From Rehmannia glutinosa (taxonomy: Eukaryota; Streptophyta; Magnoliopsida; Lamiales; Orobanchaceae), in assembly GCA_016081115.2 (NCBI GenBank), contig CM071935.1:54918680-54982679 (forward strand): a stretch of DNA of 64,000 nucleotides, written 5' to 3'. The translations under genes and the position numbers were made by a program. This document shows, piece after piece, positions 11,901-23,824 of the stretch (position 1 is its first letter; every line of letters starts with the position of its first letter). The notes under the pieces are model-generated. The model was not told the DNA's origin. It did no database searches and saw only the letters and a program-made list of their open reading frames with translations.

Positions 11901-12038
11901 ATCACCTTGTTAGGGATATCATTCAAGAAGGAGATGTGTTAGTAAGCAAGATAGCATCCACAGAAATCCTGTTGACCCCTTTATAAAGACTTTACCAACT
12001 AGAAGTTTTGAGGTCATATTGAATGTATGGGTGTACTA
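8970..12038 (+). pseudogene. Copia element E: integrase, RT and RNase H remnants
   Basis: Reading frames are heavily broken, but the pol order is clear. A pre-integrase zinc segment, LWHLRLGHINLDS with CESC (9241-9351), gives the HHCC pattern. Integrase core remnants with DDYSR- and TPQQNGV-like sequence follow (about 9440-9760). The RT N-terminal motif CKWVYKRKRG lies near 10630-10660. The RT catalytic box reads Tyr-Val-Asp-Asn at 11079-11090, a GAC-to-AAC change of the usual YVDD. RNase H remnants (about 11560-11990) end with DPF and KTLPTRSFE. Gag, protease, the primer site and the 5' LTR are missing. The end of pol is cut at 12043 by insertion of element C, and its 3' LTR lies beyond it at 20384. 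Confidence 0.8.
10073..10096. repeat. (AT)12 microsatellite
   Basis: Uninterrupted AT dinucleotides inside decayed integrase-to-RT linker sequence of element E. Confidence 0.95.
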
Positions 12039-12043
12039 TACAT

Positions 12044-13350
12044 TGTTAGAAAAATATTTTATTATGATTTTGATGATTTCATATAAATGAGTTTTTATAC
12101 CAAAACAATATCCCCAAATGTTGTCCAAATACTTCAAAACATTTCAATGATATATACAAAATTTTCAAGTACTTATTGAACTTTATTTTTGACAAAAATC
12201 GGACAACCTCTCTATATTGAGGTCGACCAGACCCGCCCTATAGGAGACCATACATGAAAGTTTGCAAATGACAGAACAAAACATAGAGATGTGAAGCGGT
12301 ATGGCAATCGGTCTCCCCAGGGGGCGATCGGTGCCCGAGTTCAAATTTTTGAGTTAAAAATCTTTTGTTTAAAGAGCGAACGATCATTATCTAGAGCAAC
12401 CTAGGTTGCCTCTACACAATGACGATCGCCTAGAAATGCGGTGGACGGTGACGCGCCTTGACAAAGAACCCATCAAATCTTGATCCAACGTTTTAAACTT
12501 TTAAATTTTCAAAATAGCGACCGGTCGCCCTATGATATTTGACAGCAAAGTTTATGCGTTGCTTAAGCACTTATCAACAAGATCCACTTTATCAATTCTT
12601 AACCATTTTTGTAGATCTTTTATTCCTCTTTTTGTAGATAAAATTCAAGATGGAGGAGCCTATGTTGGAAATCAAATCATGGAGCTCTCTTATAAATAGA
12701 TAAGATTTTGAAGGATCAAAACAACACAACAATCTACAAATTCACAATAAGAAAATTAGAAAATTCTCAAAGCTTCTACTTTCAACTTTCTTATTGTAAT
12801 AGCCTAAGCACTACACTTTCATATCTAGCTTGATAGGCTTTCCTTCTTGATTACAATTGCACTTTTGAGATATAATATTTCATTTGAAGTGTAATCTTTA
12901 TTGTATTTGTCACGTCATCCAAAACAAGAAATCCTTGTTAGTGTTCTTGTGCCAAGAACATGTTTGGTTGATTAGAGATTGTTTATTGAAAAGTTTGGTG
13001 CTTTCCATGTTGTGAGTTTGGTGCTCTTCAAGGTTGAGAAGAGTTCGGTGTCCTTCGAGTTGGAAGAGTTTGGTGCTCTTCAAGATCATTGTTGTAAGAA
13101 GTTTGGTGCTCTTTAAGGTAAAAGTTGTAATTCTTTGGTATCAATTAATAAACTTATTCTTTTCAAATCCACTCGGACATACCGGTTGGTAGAGAACGTA
13201 GTCCCTAGGTGGGTTGAAGATCTATAAATCATTGTGTGTTGATTTATTTTCTACACTTCAATTCTTAATCTTCTACATATTCCAAAAAGAGGGCATAAAT
13301 CGGAAAATCATTTACCCCTCTCTAGATTTTTGTAGCCACTTGGACTAACA
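12044..13350 (+). repeat. 5' LTR of element C
   Basis: 1307 bases, TGTTAGA to CTAACA. TATAAATA is at 12691-12698. It contains repeats of a TTTGGTGCTCTTCAAG motif at 13010-13120 and several GACCGGTCGCC-like boxes (about 12225, 12525). Confidence 0.9.
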
Positions 13351-13352
13351 AG

Positions 13353-13364
13353 TGGTATCGAGCC
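13353..13364 (+). other. Primer binding site of element C
   Basis: TGGTATCGAGCC, two bases after the LTR end. This is the initiator-Met tRNA site TGGTATCAGAGCC with one base lost. Confidence 0.8.
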
Positions 13365-13416
13365 AAACTATTTGGCAATATCGTTTTAATCTTTGCGAGT
13401 AAAGAGGAAAGATCCA

Positions 13417-15006
13417 TGACTACAAATGAGAGCTATCTTTCAACCGTTGCTTCATCAAATAGGCGCCTCTTTTCGACTCCAACAATTAATTCTTTGGAAA
13501 AATAGAATGGAGTGTATTTATAATGTTGGTTCGATATTTGGAATGCGGTCATAAATGGAGTATCCATCCCAATGAAGGAAAAGGAAGATGGAACACAAAC
13601 TCCTAAAGCCTTCAAGGATTTCGATGATGAAGACAAGAAAATATTCTCCTTAAACAATAATGCTCTTAACATTCTTCATTGTTCTCTTCTTGTTATGGAA
13701 TATAATCATATTAGAGGAATTCGATTTGTTCATGATGTGTGGGAAAATTAGAATTTATCTATGAAGGCACAAAGAAAGTGAAACAAGCTCGAAAGACCAT
13801 GTTGGTCAAAGAGTTAGAAAATTTCACTATGAATGATGGAGAAAATGTATCCGAGAATGGTTGAAAGACTTGACAATATTGTAAATCCTCTAGTTGCACT
13901 TGGGAAAATTATTTTCGAAGAGGATCGACTTCTCAACCGAATATGGAATCAACTCAATAGGTCTTGACTTAGAATTGAAATATTATTATTCAAGTGATGA
14001 CGAGGATGTAGATGAAGATGATGAACTTGTTAGAAAATTTACAAAATTTGTAATTAAAAACAAGGAAAGAAAAGCAAGAAGCAAGTCCTGCTTTAAATGC
14101 GGAAAACTTCGGATACTATGTTGCCGTTTGTTCAAAAGAGAAAGAAGAACAAAGGAAGAAAAAGCACTTTCACAAAAAATTAAAAGAGTTGAATGCCAAA
14201 GCCAAGCAAAAATATGGGATGAGCTTCTTGCAACATCCGACGATGAAGAAACCGAGCAATGTCTAATGGGCATCAATGAAGACAATGAGGTACTCTCTAA
14301 TTCTTCTCTCTCTTTCATTAATGAATTGCAAGATAATTATGATGAACTTCAATATGAATTACAAAGCATGCTAGTTAAATACAAAAATCGGAAAAAGGAG
14401 TTCAACACTATGAAAAATGAAAAGGATAGTTTCATGTCTCATATGAATCACTCTCTTATGCTCACACTACTACACTAAAGAAGGTTCTCTTGAAAAAGAA
14501 AATGAATCTCTAGTCAAGAATATTGATTGTCTTAGAAATAGCCTTAATAAATTCAACTTGAGTACGGACAAAATCACCAAGATTTTTGATGTGCAACGTA
14601 GTGATCATTTGAAATTAGGACTTGGTTATAAGCCAAATGTTATCAATGATATGAAAAAGAATCAAGTATCTATTTTTACTCATGCAAATTATAATGATTC
14701 AAAACTAATATGTTTTATTGTGGTAAATGTGGACTCCCGACAAATACTTATCGAGCTAGAAATAGCTCAAATTATTATTATAGACCTAAAAGTCTCAATG
14801 CTAATCCTAATGAACCCAAACATTTGAGGGTACCACAAACTAATTTCATTTTAAGTACTCGACGCAGAAATGGTCAAAGAAAATTTAAAATGACCAATAT
14901 ACAACAAATGTTCATACCATATGATCAAATGAGAATATACTTTCAACAATCTTATACCTTAAGAGAAAGGTATAATTATGATCAACAATGGGAAAAGATA
15001 CAATCC
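13417..15006 (+). pseudogene. Copia gag of element C, broken
   Basis: ATG at 13417, 53 bases after the primer site. Frames shift several times. Recognisable parts are the capsid-like region with an LHCSLLVMEYNHI motif (about 13660-13720), an acidic Asp/Glu run (13990-14025), a zinc-knuckle start CFKCGK (about 14083-14100) whose His/Cys half is frame-shifted, and a coiled-coil-like stretch rich in Asn, Glu and Lys (14300-14450). A second Cys-x2-Cys segment and a Tyr/Arg-rich tail reach 15006. Element D encodes the same order on the minus strand at 62898-63963. The protein would have packaged element RNA. The product is not functional. Confidence 0.8.
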
Positions 15007-15011
15007 TTGGC

Positions 15012-16528
15012 ATTTAGGAACTTTATTGAGTAGATTTTTATGATACCATGTCAAACTTAAACTAGGAAGTTGGCACCCCATTTTCCTTGTAATTTGTATT
15101 GTAATAGATAGGGCTGGAAAAGCTGAGTCAAGTCAGCTATGCCAAGGATTACAAGAAGTCAACTGCGGACTATATGAAGACTCTGTTGTGTGTCAGCTGA
15201 GTAATGCCATAAAGGAAGTCAAGGACTCGACTGAAGAAGAGTCAACTGAGAAACAACTGTAAGAAGTGTCAGTTACGTCAACTCAAGAAGCCTAGTCTCA
15301 AGTTGAAGTGGCATATGAGTTATCCAATGACTGGAGCTGACTCAAGTCACCTGGGGTAAAGACAACAGTCTAGTCAAGACAACTGACTTAGATCCGTTGA
15401 TTAAAGTCAAGAATATTACTCAATATAGTAATATGTCAAAGTTGTCAGGTCTAAAGTGTTAGTCCCAGAAATATGCAAAAGGAATGAACCAATGGGAAAC
15501 ACTGCACCTTGTGTCAGGCACCAGCAATCTTTGCGAAGACATTTAATACGAGGAAGGGTCAACATCAAGGACTGCAGACCAAGACAAGCCAACGAACACA
15601 AGTGACATTTGAAATTAGCCTATCTCTTCAACGGGCAAAATTTCAAATGTGCACTATAAAAGGCTGAGGAAGTTATTGAGAAGAGGTGACCTGAACCACG
15701 AACAAGCAAGCAATATTAAAGCATTTAACCTGCAATATTTTCATAAACATTCAAGCAATTCCTCAAGCCTGAAACTCGAAAGAAATCGATCCAACACAAA
15801 CAGTGAAGGAAAGACAACTTCAAATCTATTGAAGAGGAAACTTTAGAAGAAATCAAAGAGGTCTACTTTCCAAGCTAGGATTGTAGAGAGGTTCCGTGTC
15901 GAACCATTATCAGGTTTGTTGGAGGGCTTCGTGATCAAATCCAAGAACTTGAGAAGTGAGTCAAGTAGCAAGCGATTGCCCTGTGAAGAAGGCGAGTTGC
16001 AAGAGAAACCAGGTTGTGTGATCAAAGGTCTCAGGTCGTTCACCGCTTTGTAAACCGATCTTTTACATAGTGGATTCCTCTATGAGTTGGAGAACAGAGG
16101 ATTAGAAGAATTATCCCATCTTTGAACCTCTATAAAATATTTGTGTCATTTACTTTCTACAAATTTACTCTCATGCATATTCATTTTATATCTCATTGAT
16201 CATATTTGCAATCCAATTGATATATAACTAAGTGCTAAGAATCAAGTGTTAAAAATAAGCTTAAAACAAATCTAAGGGTGTTAAGTCTTCCACTATTAAA
16301 AACCAATCAGCCAAGTTAAGTATTTGGCTTGAGCGTGAGTTATACTATCAACACTCTGTCGAGTCTTTTGAATGGGTAACTTAGGTGATAAGCCAACTTA
16401 GCATATCCATCAAGGACACAATGTTTGAGTCAACTCTGTTGAATTATTTTAAAAGGACTAAATCAAAAATTTGGTAAGGTTTATTCGATCCCCTTCTAAA
16501 CCTTACTTCACACCCCTTGGGACCTACA
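15012..16528 (+). mobile_element. Solo LTR of the SIRE-like family inside element C
   Basis: 1517 bases matching the SIRE-A and SIRE-B LTRs in plus orientation. It ends CCTTGGGACCTACA; the start reads ATTTAGGAA, so the first TG is mutated. It is flanked on both sides by TTGGC (15007-15011 and 16529-16533), a perfect 5-bp target duplication. TATAAAAGG is at 15655-15663. A single LTR between target repeats means unequal recombination removed the interior. Confidence 0.92.
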
Positions 16529-16533
16529 TTGGC

Positions 16534-16899
16534 AATGATGATATTGGTAACTCTTCTTTTCCTCTTAAAATTTTCATTATTAGAGTTAGCCATATTTTTC
16601 TTAATATTTGAATCATTAATTATTAATATGAATATGTTGATTTCATTTTCAAAACTTATATATTGATCATCAAATATTTTTCAAGAAATAAGGTTTCAAT
16701 TTTATAACTCCCGGTTTTTCAAATTACAAAGGAGACCTTATATATAAGAAATAGACTTTACATGATACATCAAACTTATTTTGATTTTACAAAACATAGT
16801 ATATGCTACTTGTCTTATTCTTCAATAGTATATTGAATTCTATCCAAATTAACACAATCGATATTATCCAAGATTACTAATTTCGTGTAAGAAATTTCT
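16534..16899 (+). other. No recognisable gene; AT-rich interior of element C
   Basis: Sequence between the solo LTR and the RNase H remnant. Integrase and most of RT would be expected here, but no motif is visible. Confidence 0.5.
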
Positions 16900-17632
16900 T
16901 TAAGACATTGCGGAAAATATGTTGGTATTAAAGGACAAAGGACAATATATATTAACATCAAATTGGTCAAGTATGAAGAAGGCATATTGGTTGACAAAAA
17001 CAAATGTGAGGTATGTTCATCAACTTATATTACTACTCATAGACTCGTTATTCTTCATGCCATATGCCTATGTGCTCGATTTCAAAATAATCCCAAAGAA
17101 TCTCATTTAAGTGTCGTTAAACGTATTTTTCAATATTTAAAAGGCACTATTTCCTATGGCTTGTCTTATCAAAAGAATGGAATTTTTTAATTAAATGGAT
17201 ATAATGACTCAGATTATGCCGGCAATATTGATGATCGTAAAAGTACTTCCGGCTCGTGTCAATTTTTAGTCGATTGCCTAGTTTCATGATTTTCAAAGAA
17301 ACAAAATTATGTATCTTTATCAATGGCCGAAGCCGAATACATTTCCGCGGCTTTTTGTTGTACACTATTACTTTGGATAAAACAAACCTTAGCGGATTAT
17401 AATTTTCTTTTGAAAATATTGCTATTTTTTGTGATAATATGTCCACTATGAATATTTCTCAAACTCCTGTTCATCACAATCGAACCAAACATATTGAGGT
17501 TCGACATCACTTTTTTAAGGATTGTGTTTCAAAACGTAAAATTGAGATGTGTTTTGTTAAAGTCTCAAGATCAACTCGCGGATATTTTTACAAAATTGTT
17601 AACCGTCTTTTACTTCAATTTGAGCTCATTTA
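16900..17632 (+). pseudogene. RT C-terminus and RNase H of element C
   Basis: The connection motif KESHLSVVKRIFQYLKGT is at 17098-17150. The RNase H segment follows, with NDSDYAG and DRKSTSG (about 17203-17250), SMAEAEYISAA (17323-17355) and NRTKHIEVRHHFF near 17480-17515. Several stops and shifts interrupt it. RNase H would degrade the RNA strand during reverse transcription. The upstream RT catalytic region is deleted, so this copy cannot replicate on its own. Confidence 0.85.
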
Positions 17633-19049
17633 GGCATAATGCATATTGAATAATGTCTATGTTTGCATTTTGTACATTTTAAAACTTTGGGGTGAAAAAT
17701 CACATTTTTAGAACTCAAATTCGGACAGAAAGATTGCATTTGAAGTAGGGACAGTCGGCTGTGGAGGGAGACCAGTTGATGTCTTCGAGGCACCGATCCG
17801 CCCCCACGGCGACCCGGTCGCCATGAGCTAAAATTGTGATAAAATCCATCTGTCCTCCTTTGTTTTATTTTCTAACTTTGACACCCCCTCGCCCAATTCA
17901 CACACTTATCACTCAAAATAATTTTTTCTTGAAATTTCTATTATATAGTGCTTCTACAATGTCTATCTTTTACATATTATTCATCTTCAACAATCATTGG
18001 TAAGTTTTGGCTTCAATTTTATTCTCTTATTCGGGTTGCACCCTTGTTTATCTTATGGAATTATTGGAATTGCATGTTTGTTGTATTATATGATGAGAGA
18101 TTGTTTATATTGATGGATTATAGTTGTAGAATTAGGATTAGTATTGATTTTTTGGGCTTGATTCTATATACAAATGGCATATGTATCTTTGTTTTCTATC
18201 TATGCATGCCAAGTGTTTGATAAAATGCCTCAATGATATTTTACTCTTTTATATGATCTTCTTGAACCCTTTGATTGGTATTTACACGTGGATTACACGT
18301 GGATTACAATTTTATATCATGTTGATACTTTCTCCCATTAATTATTTTTACATGTTGAGATTCTAGACCTTAAATCTCATAGGATGCTATTTTCATGACT
18401 ATTGCACGTTTTTATGCGCACTTTGATATCTACCTATGATGTTTTTATTTTGCTAATAGTCTTTTTGATGATTCCAAAGGGGAGAAAATGAAATGAGCTC
18501 ATAAGCTAATGGTAGGATCAAATGAGCTAAAAAAGCTCACGAGAAAAAGCACTTTGGTAAAAGAAGTTTGGTTTTAAAAACTAAAGCTTTTTGATGTGGT
18601 ATTTTGGTTTTAACTCCCTATATTTGTTGAGTTGGTATTCTAATAAGTTTGCTTTGACAAGGGAGCCTTTAAGCTTTTCTAGCTTGGAAAAAGCTCTTAA
18701 GAAAAAGATCTTTCGAAAAAGGCTTTTTTTTTGTTACAAGCTATATTATAATATTTTTTTGAATACATTGAACCTTGTGACCAATTATTTCTATTGATAG
18801 GGAGAGTTTTTAATGTTCTATAGCTTTTAAGCTATATTGAAAAGCTAAGCTTTTAACTTAGTTTTTACATCTTATTTTGTTTTATTACTTAGCATGTTGC
18901 TATTGGGAGCTTTTAAAAACTTGTTTTTGAAAAATATTTGTTCTTTTCCCTTATGGATCTTTGTTTTGATAAGAGTTGCTTAAAAAGATAGATTATTTTT
19001 GACCGGAAAACTTATTCGCTCTTTTAAAATTATTTTCGGTTGTATTCAT
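17633..19049 (+). other. Non-coding 3' interior of element C
   Basis: No gene seen. It carries GACCCGGTCGCC-like boxes (about 17740-17825) and many AAGCTTTT/AGCTTTTAAGCT repeats at 18480-18930. The matching region of element D (59791-61300) has the same two motif types. Long open frames here are AT-rich with no recognisable motif. Confidence 0.55.
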
Positions 19050-19064
19050 AAAAAATGGGGAGTT
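19050..19064 (+). other. Polypurine tract of element C
   Basis: AAAAAATGGGGAGTT immediately before the 3' LTR, the plus-strand priming site. Confidence 0.75.
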
Positions 19065-20348
19065 TGTTAGAAAAGTATTTTTATTATGATTTTGATGATT
19101 TCATATAAATGACTTTATATACCAAAACAATATCCCCAAATGTTGTCAAAATAATTCAAAATATTTTCAATGATTTTTACTAAGTTTTTGAAGTACTTAT
19201 TGAACTTTACTTTTGACAAAAATTGGACAACCTCTCTGTATTAAGGTCGATCGGTCGCCCTATAGGGAGACCCATACCTAAAAGTTTGCAAATGACAGAA
19301 CAAAACAAAGAGCTGTGAAGGGGTAGGGCGACTGGTGCCTGGAGTTCGAATTTTTGGGTTAAAAATCTTATGTTTAAAGAGCGAACGGTCACTATCTAGA
19401 GCAACCGGTCCGCTCTATCAACACGGTCGCCCTTGACATGAAATCATGTCAAATCTTGATCCAACAGTTTAAACTTTCAATTTTTCAACATAGCGACCGA
19501 TCCCCCTATGATTTTTGACAGCAAATTCTATATGTTGCTTAAGCACTTATCAACAAGATCCACTTTATTTATTCTTGACTATTTTTGTAGATCTTTTGAT
19601 CCTTTTTTTGTAGAAAAAATTCAAGACTGAGGAGCCTATGTTGGAAATAAAATCTTAGAGTTTTCCTATAAATAGATGAAGATTTTCATGGATCAATACT
19701 ATACAACAATCTACAAATTCACAACAAGAAAATCGAGAAAATTCTCAAAGCTTCTACTTTGAACTTTCTTGTTGTAATAGCCTAAGCACTACACTTTCAT
19801 ATCTAGCTTCATAGGCTTTCCTTCTTGATTACAATTGCACTTTTGAATTGTAATATTTCATTTGAAGTGTAATCTTGATTGTATTTGTGACATCATCCAA
19901 AACAAGAAATCCATGTTAGTGTTCTTGTGGTAAGAACACGTTTGTTTGATTAGAGATAGTTGATTGAAAAGCTTGGTGCTTTTCGTGTTGAAGTTTGTGC
20001 TCTTTGAGGTGAAGAAGAGAGTTTGGTGCTCTTCAAGGTAAAGAAGATTTGGTGACCTTCGAGTTGGAAGAGTTTGGTGTTGTTGTGAGAAGACTTTGGT
20101 GCTCTTGAGGTAAAAGTTATAATTGTTTGGTATCAATTAATAAAAAACTACTTTTCAAAATCCACTCGGACATACCGGATGGTAGATCACGTAGGCCCTA
20201 GGCGGGTTGAAGCTCTATAAATCATTGCGCATTGATTTATTTTCTTCACTTCTATTATTTATCTTCTACATATTCCAAAAAGGGTATATATCGGAAAATC
20301 TATACACCTCCCTCCATTCTATATTTTTCGTAGGCACTTGGACTAACA
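19065..20348 (+). repeat. 3' LTR of element C
   Basis: 1284 bases, TGTTAGAAAAG to GGACTAACA. TATAAATA at 19677-19684. It differs from the 5' LTR by many substitutions and indels, so the element is old. Confidence 0.9.
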
Positions 20349-20383
20349 AACATGTCTCATTTACTTTAGAGCAAGTGACAAAT

Positions 20384-21786
20384 TGTTGGTAGTATTGTGT
20401 CCTGCGAGTAAATTATTTTGTAAACTTGACATTTTGAATAAAATATTATTTTCGTAATATTAAGCTTGCATTTGTCCATGGATTGTTTAATATTATAAAT
20501 TGAGTATTTAAGTTGTTAAACATGGAAAGATTCAATTTATGATTCAATTTAAAAATAACTAAAGTCAATGACCGGTAAATAAATAAGGACAATTTATTTT
20601 GATAAGATCGTCTGAATTTTATTGAAATTTATCTTGACTTTGGTAATAAAATTGATATTACATTTTCTAAATGTATTGGATTGGACCACATGAAATTAAA
20701 TAATCAGTTGACCAAGAGATATTTAATTTCACTTGATTACTATCGTGACACATTAATCCGAGTGGGTAATGGACTTTGATTACTAACTTGAAGTTCTTGA
20801 GCCATCAATGAGTGAGATCAAATTGAAGATCAATATCTCGATGCTTTGGGAATTAAAGTAAAATAACAAGGAACATATATACACAATATAAAATCCGTCA
20901 CCTATTTAATAGGCATGATCATGATCTCATGTGTTCTTCTAATAGACAAGTAGAATGCGAGGTCGACAATTCGACATTTGTTGTTGAATTCATGATGAGA
21001 TGGCAATCACATGAGACATGCGGATAGAAGATAAGGATTAAGATTTATAAATATTAGAAAATAAATTTTGGTTATTTTATCCTATTTCTAATACTCGATT
21101 GATCAAAAGGGGTGACATATAAGATCGACAAATCGGGGATTTAATTATTGGCTTGATAATTTTAATTAGATTAAGAGTGCAATTTTATATGATTTATTAA
21201 TTATTTTGATTGATCAAAAACTTAATTGAATCAATAATTTATTGAGTTTAGTCTAATTGGTCCGACCAGTCCCTTTGGTGGCTCTAGAAAAAGAACTCAA
21301 ATAAATTATAAGAGTTATAATATATTATTGCGAGATATTTAATTAAGTGGGTTGATTAGAATAATTCTTTGGAAAGTAGAAAAATTATATGTGATTTGAT
21401 TTGACAATTAATATGATTTAATTTGCCAATCAAAGTCTTATCTAGAGTGAAACTTTCCTTTCGGCAAAAGTTTCTATTGTTAATTTATTCCATCAAGCCT
21501 ACTTAATACAATTCAATCATCCATTGTGCCCACGCAAACAAGAAAAGAAAATTACTGCAGTTCTTAAGTTCTTGGAGAACACCGAAGAAGACTTGAAGGT
21601 TTGGAGCGTAGAATCTCTACAAAAGATTTTTGAAAGCAAGCTACAAGGGTAAATCTCAACTTCTTCTTGTTTCTACAAATTAATTGGTTCTTGTTAAATA
21701 CACATTATAATTCAATATCCTATTTCGGATTGTTCAGATCACATAAAATTAATTTTTGTGATTGAATAATTCCCTTTTAGCCAACA
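20384..21786 (+). repeat. 3' LTR of element E (right edge uncertain)
   Basis: After element C the old element resumes with GAGCAAGTGACAAAT, a decayed polypurine tract, then TGTTGGTAG. A matching end, TAGCCAACA at 21786, gives the 6-bp inverted termini TGTTGG and CCAACA. The LTR could extend further, because sequence to about 22000 resembles an inverted copy at 50900-51270 that lies next to LTR-like sequence. Confidence 0.55.
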
Positions 21787-23399
21787 ATTCAATATTTTGG
21801 TTTTGCGATCAAGATGTTCAACCCTCGAATTAGCGTTATTACGACTCAAATTCAACCTCTAAGGAGATCCAACCGGTGAACCCCCTTCAAAGTTTCAAAC
21901 CCAAAATCATGTTCTTGAAGAAAAGAATCGAGAGAAAAACATATATTCTACTCATTTGAAGTCTTTTGGTTTTAATAAAATATTATTTGTATTACCTTTT
22001 CTTGTTTGTTAATTACAGGACATGAAATTTGTGTTATAAATGATTTTGTGTCCCATTTACCGGTGGTATGCTTTTGTGTCCCATTTACCACTGGTTTTGG
22101 GCCGCTTCAACCCTCTGGACGCAATAATCTAATAGAATCTATTACTTTTTCGCTTGTTTTTTAGAAAAATGATCAAGTACTCATTATACCGTGATATATC
22201 AAAAGCTAATTAAGTAAATTTCTCGTATATAATTGAACCCCAAAACAATCATTTTTCAAGTAGACAAATACCAAATATAAATGAGTTCAAATGTAGAATA
22301 TTATTAAACGTATAGACTTACCACTTGGATAAACACAAGAGAGTACTTAATATTGTGTCATATTATTTTGCTTTATTGATGTAGAGTAGGGTAAGACTAT
22401 GGGGTATAAGAATAAACCTTTCCAGGCTATTATTTAATCAATTGCACTTAAATAATTTTCACATGCTCCAAGTAGAATCGTTGGTGATAAAATTTACTTT
22501 TCCGAAAAAGATATTTGGGCGTTTTTTAAAATAAATATATATACTATAAAAAAACTAAAAATACACCAATTTATATATTGATTGAATATATTAACATAAG
22601 TTGAGAAATATTAATAACTTAATAAATAGGGTTTACCTCACATTTTTAGCTTGAGAAATTGTGTTCCAAGAAGTGAAAGTCATTAATCATTTCAAATTAG
22701 GACACCCAAACCTAATTCTAAAACCATTTCAAAAATTATTGGTTTTTTCTCTTTCATATTTTGGATCCACATAGCAACCTTTTAAGCTGCTAGACCATCT
22801 AGTAAAGTTCATTCATGTTGCTTATAAATGTAGATAAACACAAGTCAAGGTAATTGGTTTGACATATTAACAGCCCAAGTCTTAGAGTCAAAGTAACTCC
22901 AATAGCAAAGGTAGTCATGTTGTGTGAACTAGCCTGCAACACAAACAGACAAGGTTTAGGAAGACTTTGAGAATGTTCAAAGGAAGCCCCTCTATTGCTT
23001 AAGTCAACAAATGTCCAGTAAATTATCCCAAGAGCAAAAGAATTAATGAGGTAGATTAAGTTACGCTTACTTACAAATAAATATGAAGGGACTATTTATA
23101 TCTTGGATGGTGGACCTCATGGACTTGGTGCAATATTGCAACACCTATGGATAATTATGAGCAATTTAATAGTTAATTTTGATAGAAAAATGCTTATGTA
23201 TATATGCAAATTTTGATTAACTATTGTGCAAAAACATATCACTTATATATGCATGCGAATTTTGATTAATTACTCTGCGAAACTCATCATTTACTTATAA
23301 ATAGTCAAAGGTTACGAATTAAAAAAAAAACGGAATTGTTCATAACATATTTTCAATCGAGGTGCACGGTTAAACAACACAACTGTTCGTCACACATTT
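21787..23399. other. AT-rich stretch without a gene
   Basis: Bases 21800-22000 resemble the reverse complement of about 51000-51270 (shared blocks around GTTCAACC, TTAGCGTTATT and GGAGATCCAA), so they are an old repeat. GTGTCCCATTTACC is duplicated at about 22048 and 22080. A degenerate tandem pair of about 60 bases lies at 23190-23285. I see no coding sequence in 22100-23399. Confidence 0.5.
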
Positions 23400-23698
23400 C
23401 ACTACAAGAAAACTCTAGTTTCTTGGCTGAATTTACCGACAATTAAATGATTTTGTCACTAAATTCACGATTGCCTACAAAATAAAAAATATTATTTTTT
23501 CCCAAACTATACCGAAACAGATCACGACAATTTTTAAATTTACCAACAAAAATATTGTATATATTCACTAACATGTTTAGATTTTATAAGCAAATGTTTG
23601 CCTATAATGATTTTACCTATAATAATTTTACCTACACTTTATAATTATCTTATTACTTACATTTTTTTCAGTCGGAAACTAATTTTTTTCTTATAGTG
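23400..23698. mobile_element. CACTA-type MITE (299 bp)
   Basis: It starts CACTACAAGAAAA and ends TTTTTTCTTATAGTG, imperfect inverted ends of the CACTA (En/Spm) class. It is flanked by TTT on both sides (23397-23399 and 23699-23701), the 3-bp target duplication of that class. It has no coding capacity and would depend on a transposase elsewhere. Confidence 0.85.
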
Positions 23699-23824
23699 TT
23701 TTTCGGTTTAAGGGGCATGGGTCTTTGACGCGTGTGGGTCTTTGGATCAAATCCATAAAAATGTAGGCCTCCCTCACTTGTAGGTCTCCCCCACTTCCAA
23801 AGACTTGTGGTGCTCTTTAGAGCT
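23699..23824. other. Spacer between the MITE and SIRE-A
   Basis: No gene. It ends in CTCTTTAGAGCT (23813-23824), which also abuts the other end of SIRE-A (35466-35477). Confidence 0.5.

Larger units (their letters stand above)
12044..20348 (+). mobile_element. Copia LTR retrotransposon C, degenerate, nested in E
   Basis: It has two LTRs (12044-13350 and 19065-20348), both starting TGTTAGAAAA and ending GGACTAACA. A primer binding site follows the first and a polypurine tract precedes the second. Flanking bases are TACAT on the left and AACAT on the right, a target duplication with one mismatch. The interior keeps gag and the RNase H end of pol. Protease, integrase and most of RT are gone. 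A solo SIRE LTR sits between them. E resumes immediately after the right end, which confirms the insertion. Confidence 0.9.

Noticed and set aside
17948..18797. Hydrophobic plus-strand frames suggesting membrane proteins
   Set aside because: They lie in the AT-rich non-coding 3' region of element C. T-rich codons give Phe/Leu/Tyr by composition, and no homologous frame is seen in element D.
22100..23390. A possible host gene in the AT-rich stretch
   Set aside because: I saw no frame with recognisable motifs and no convincing exon-intron pattern.
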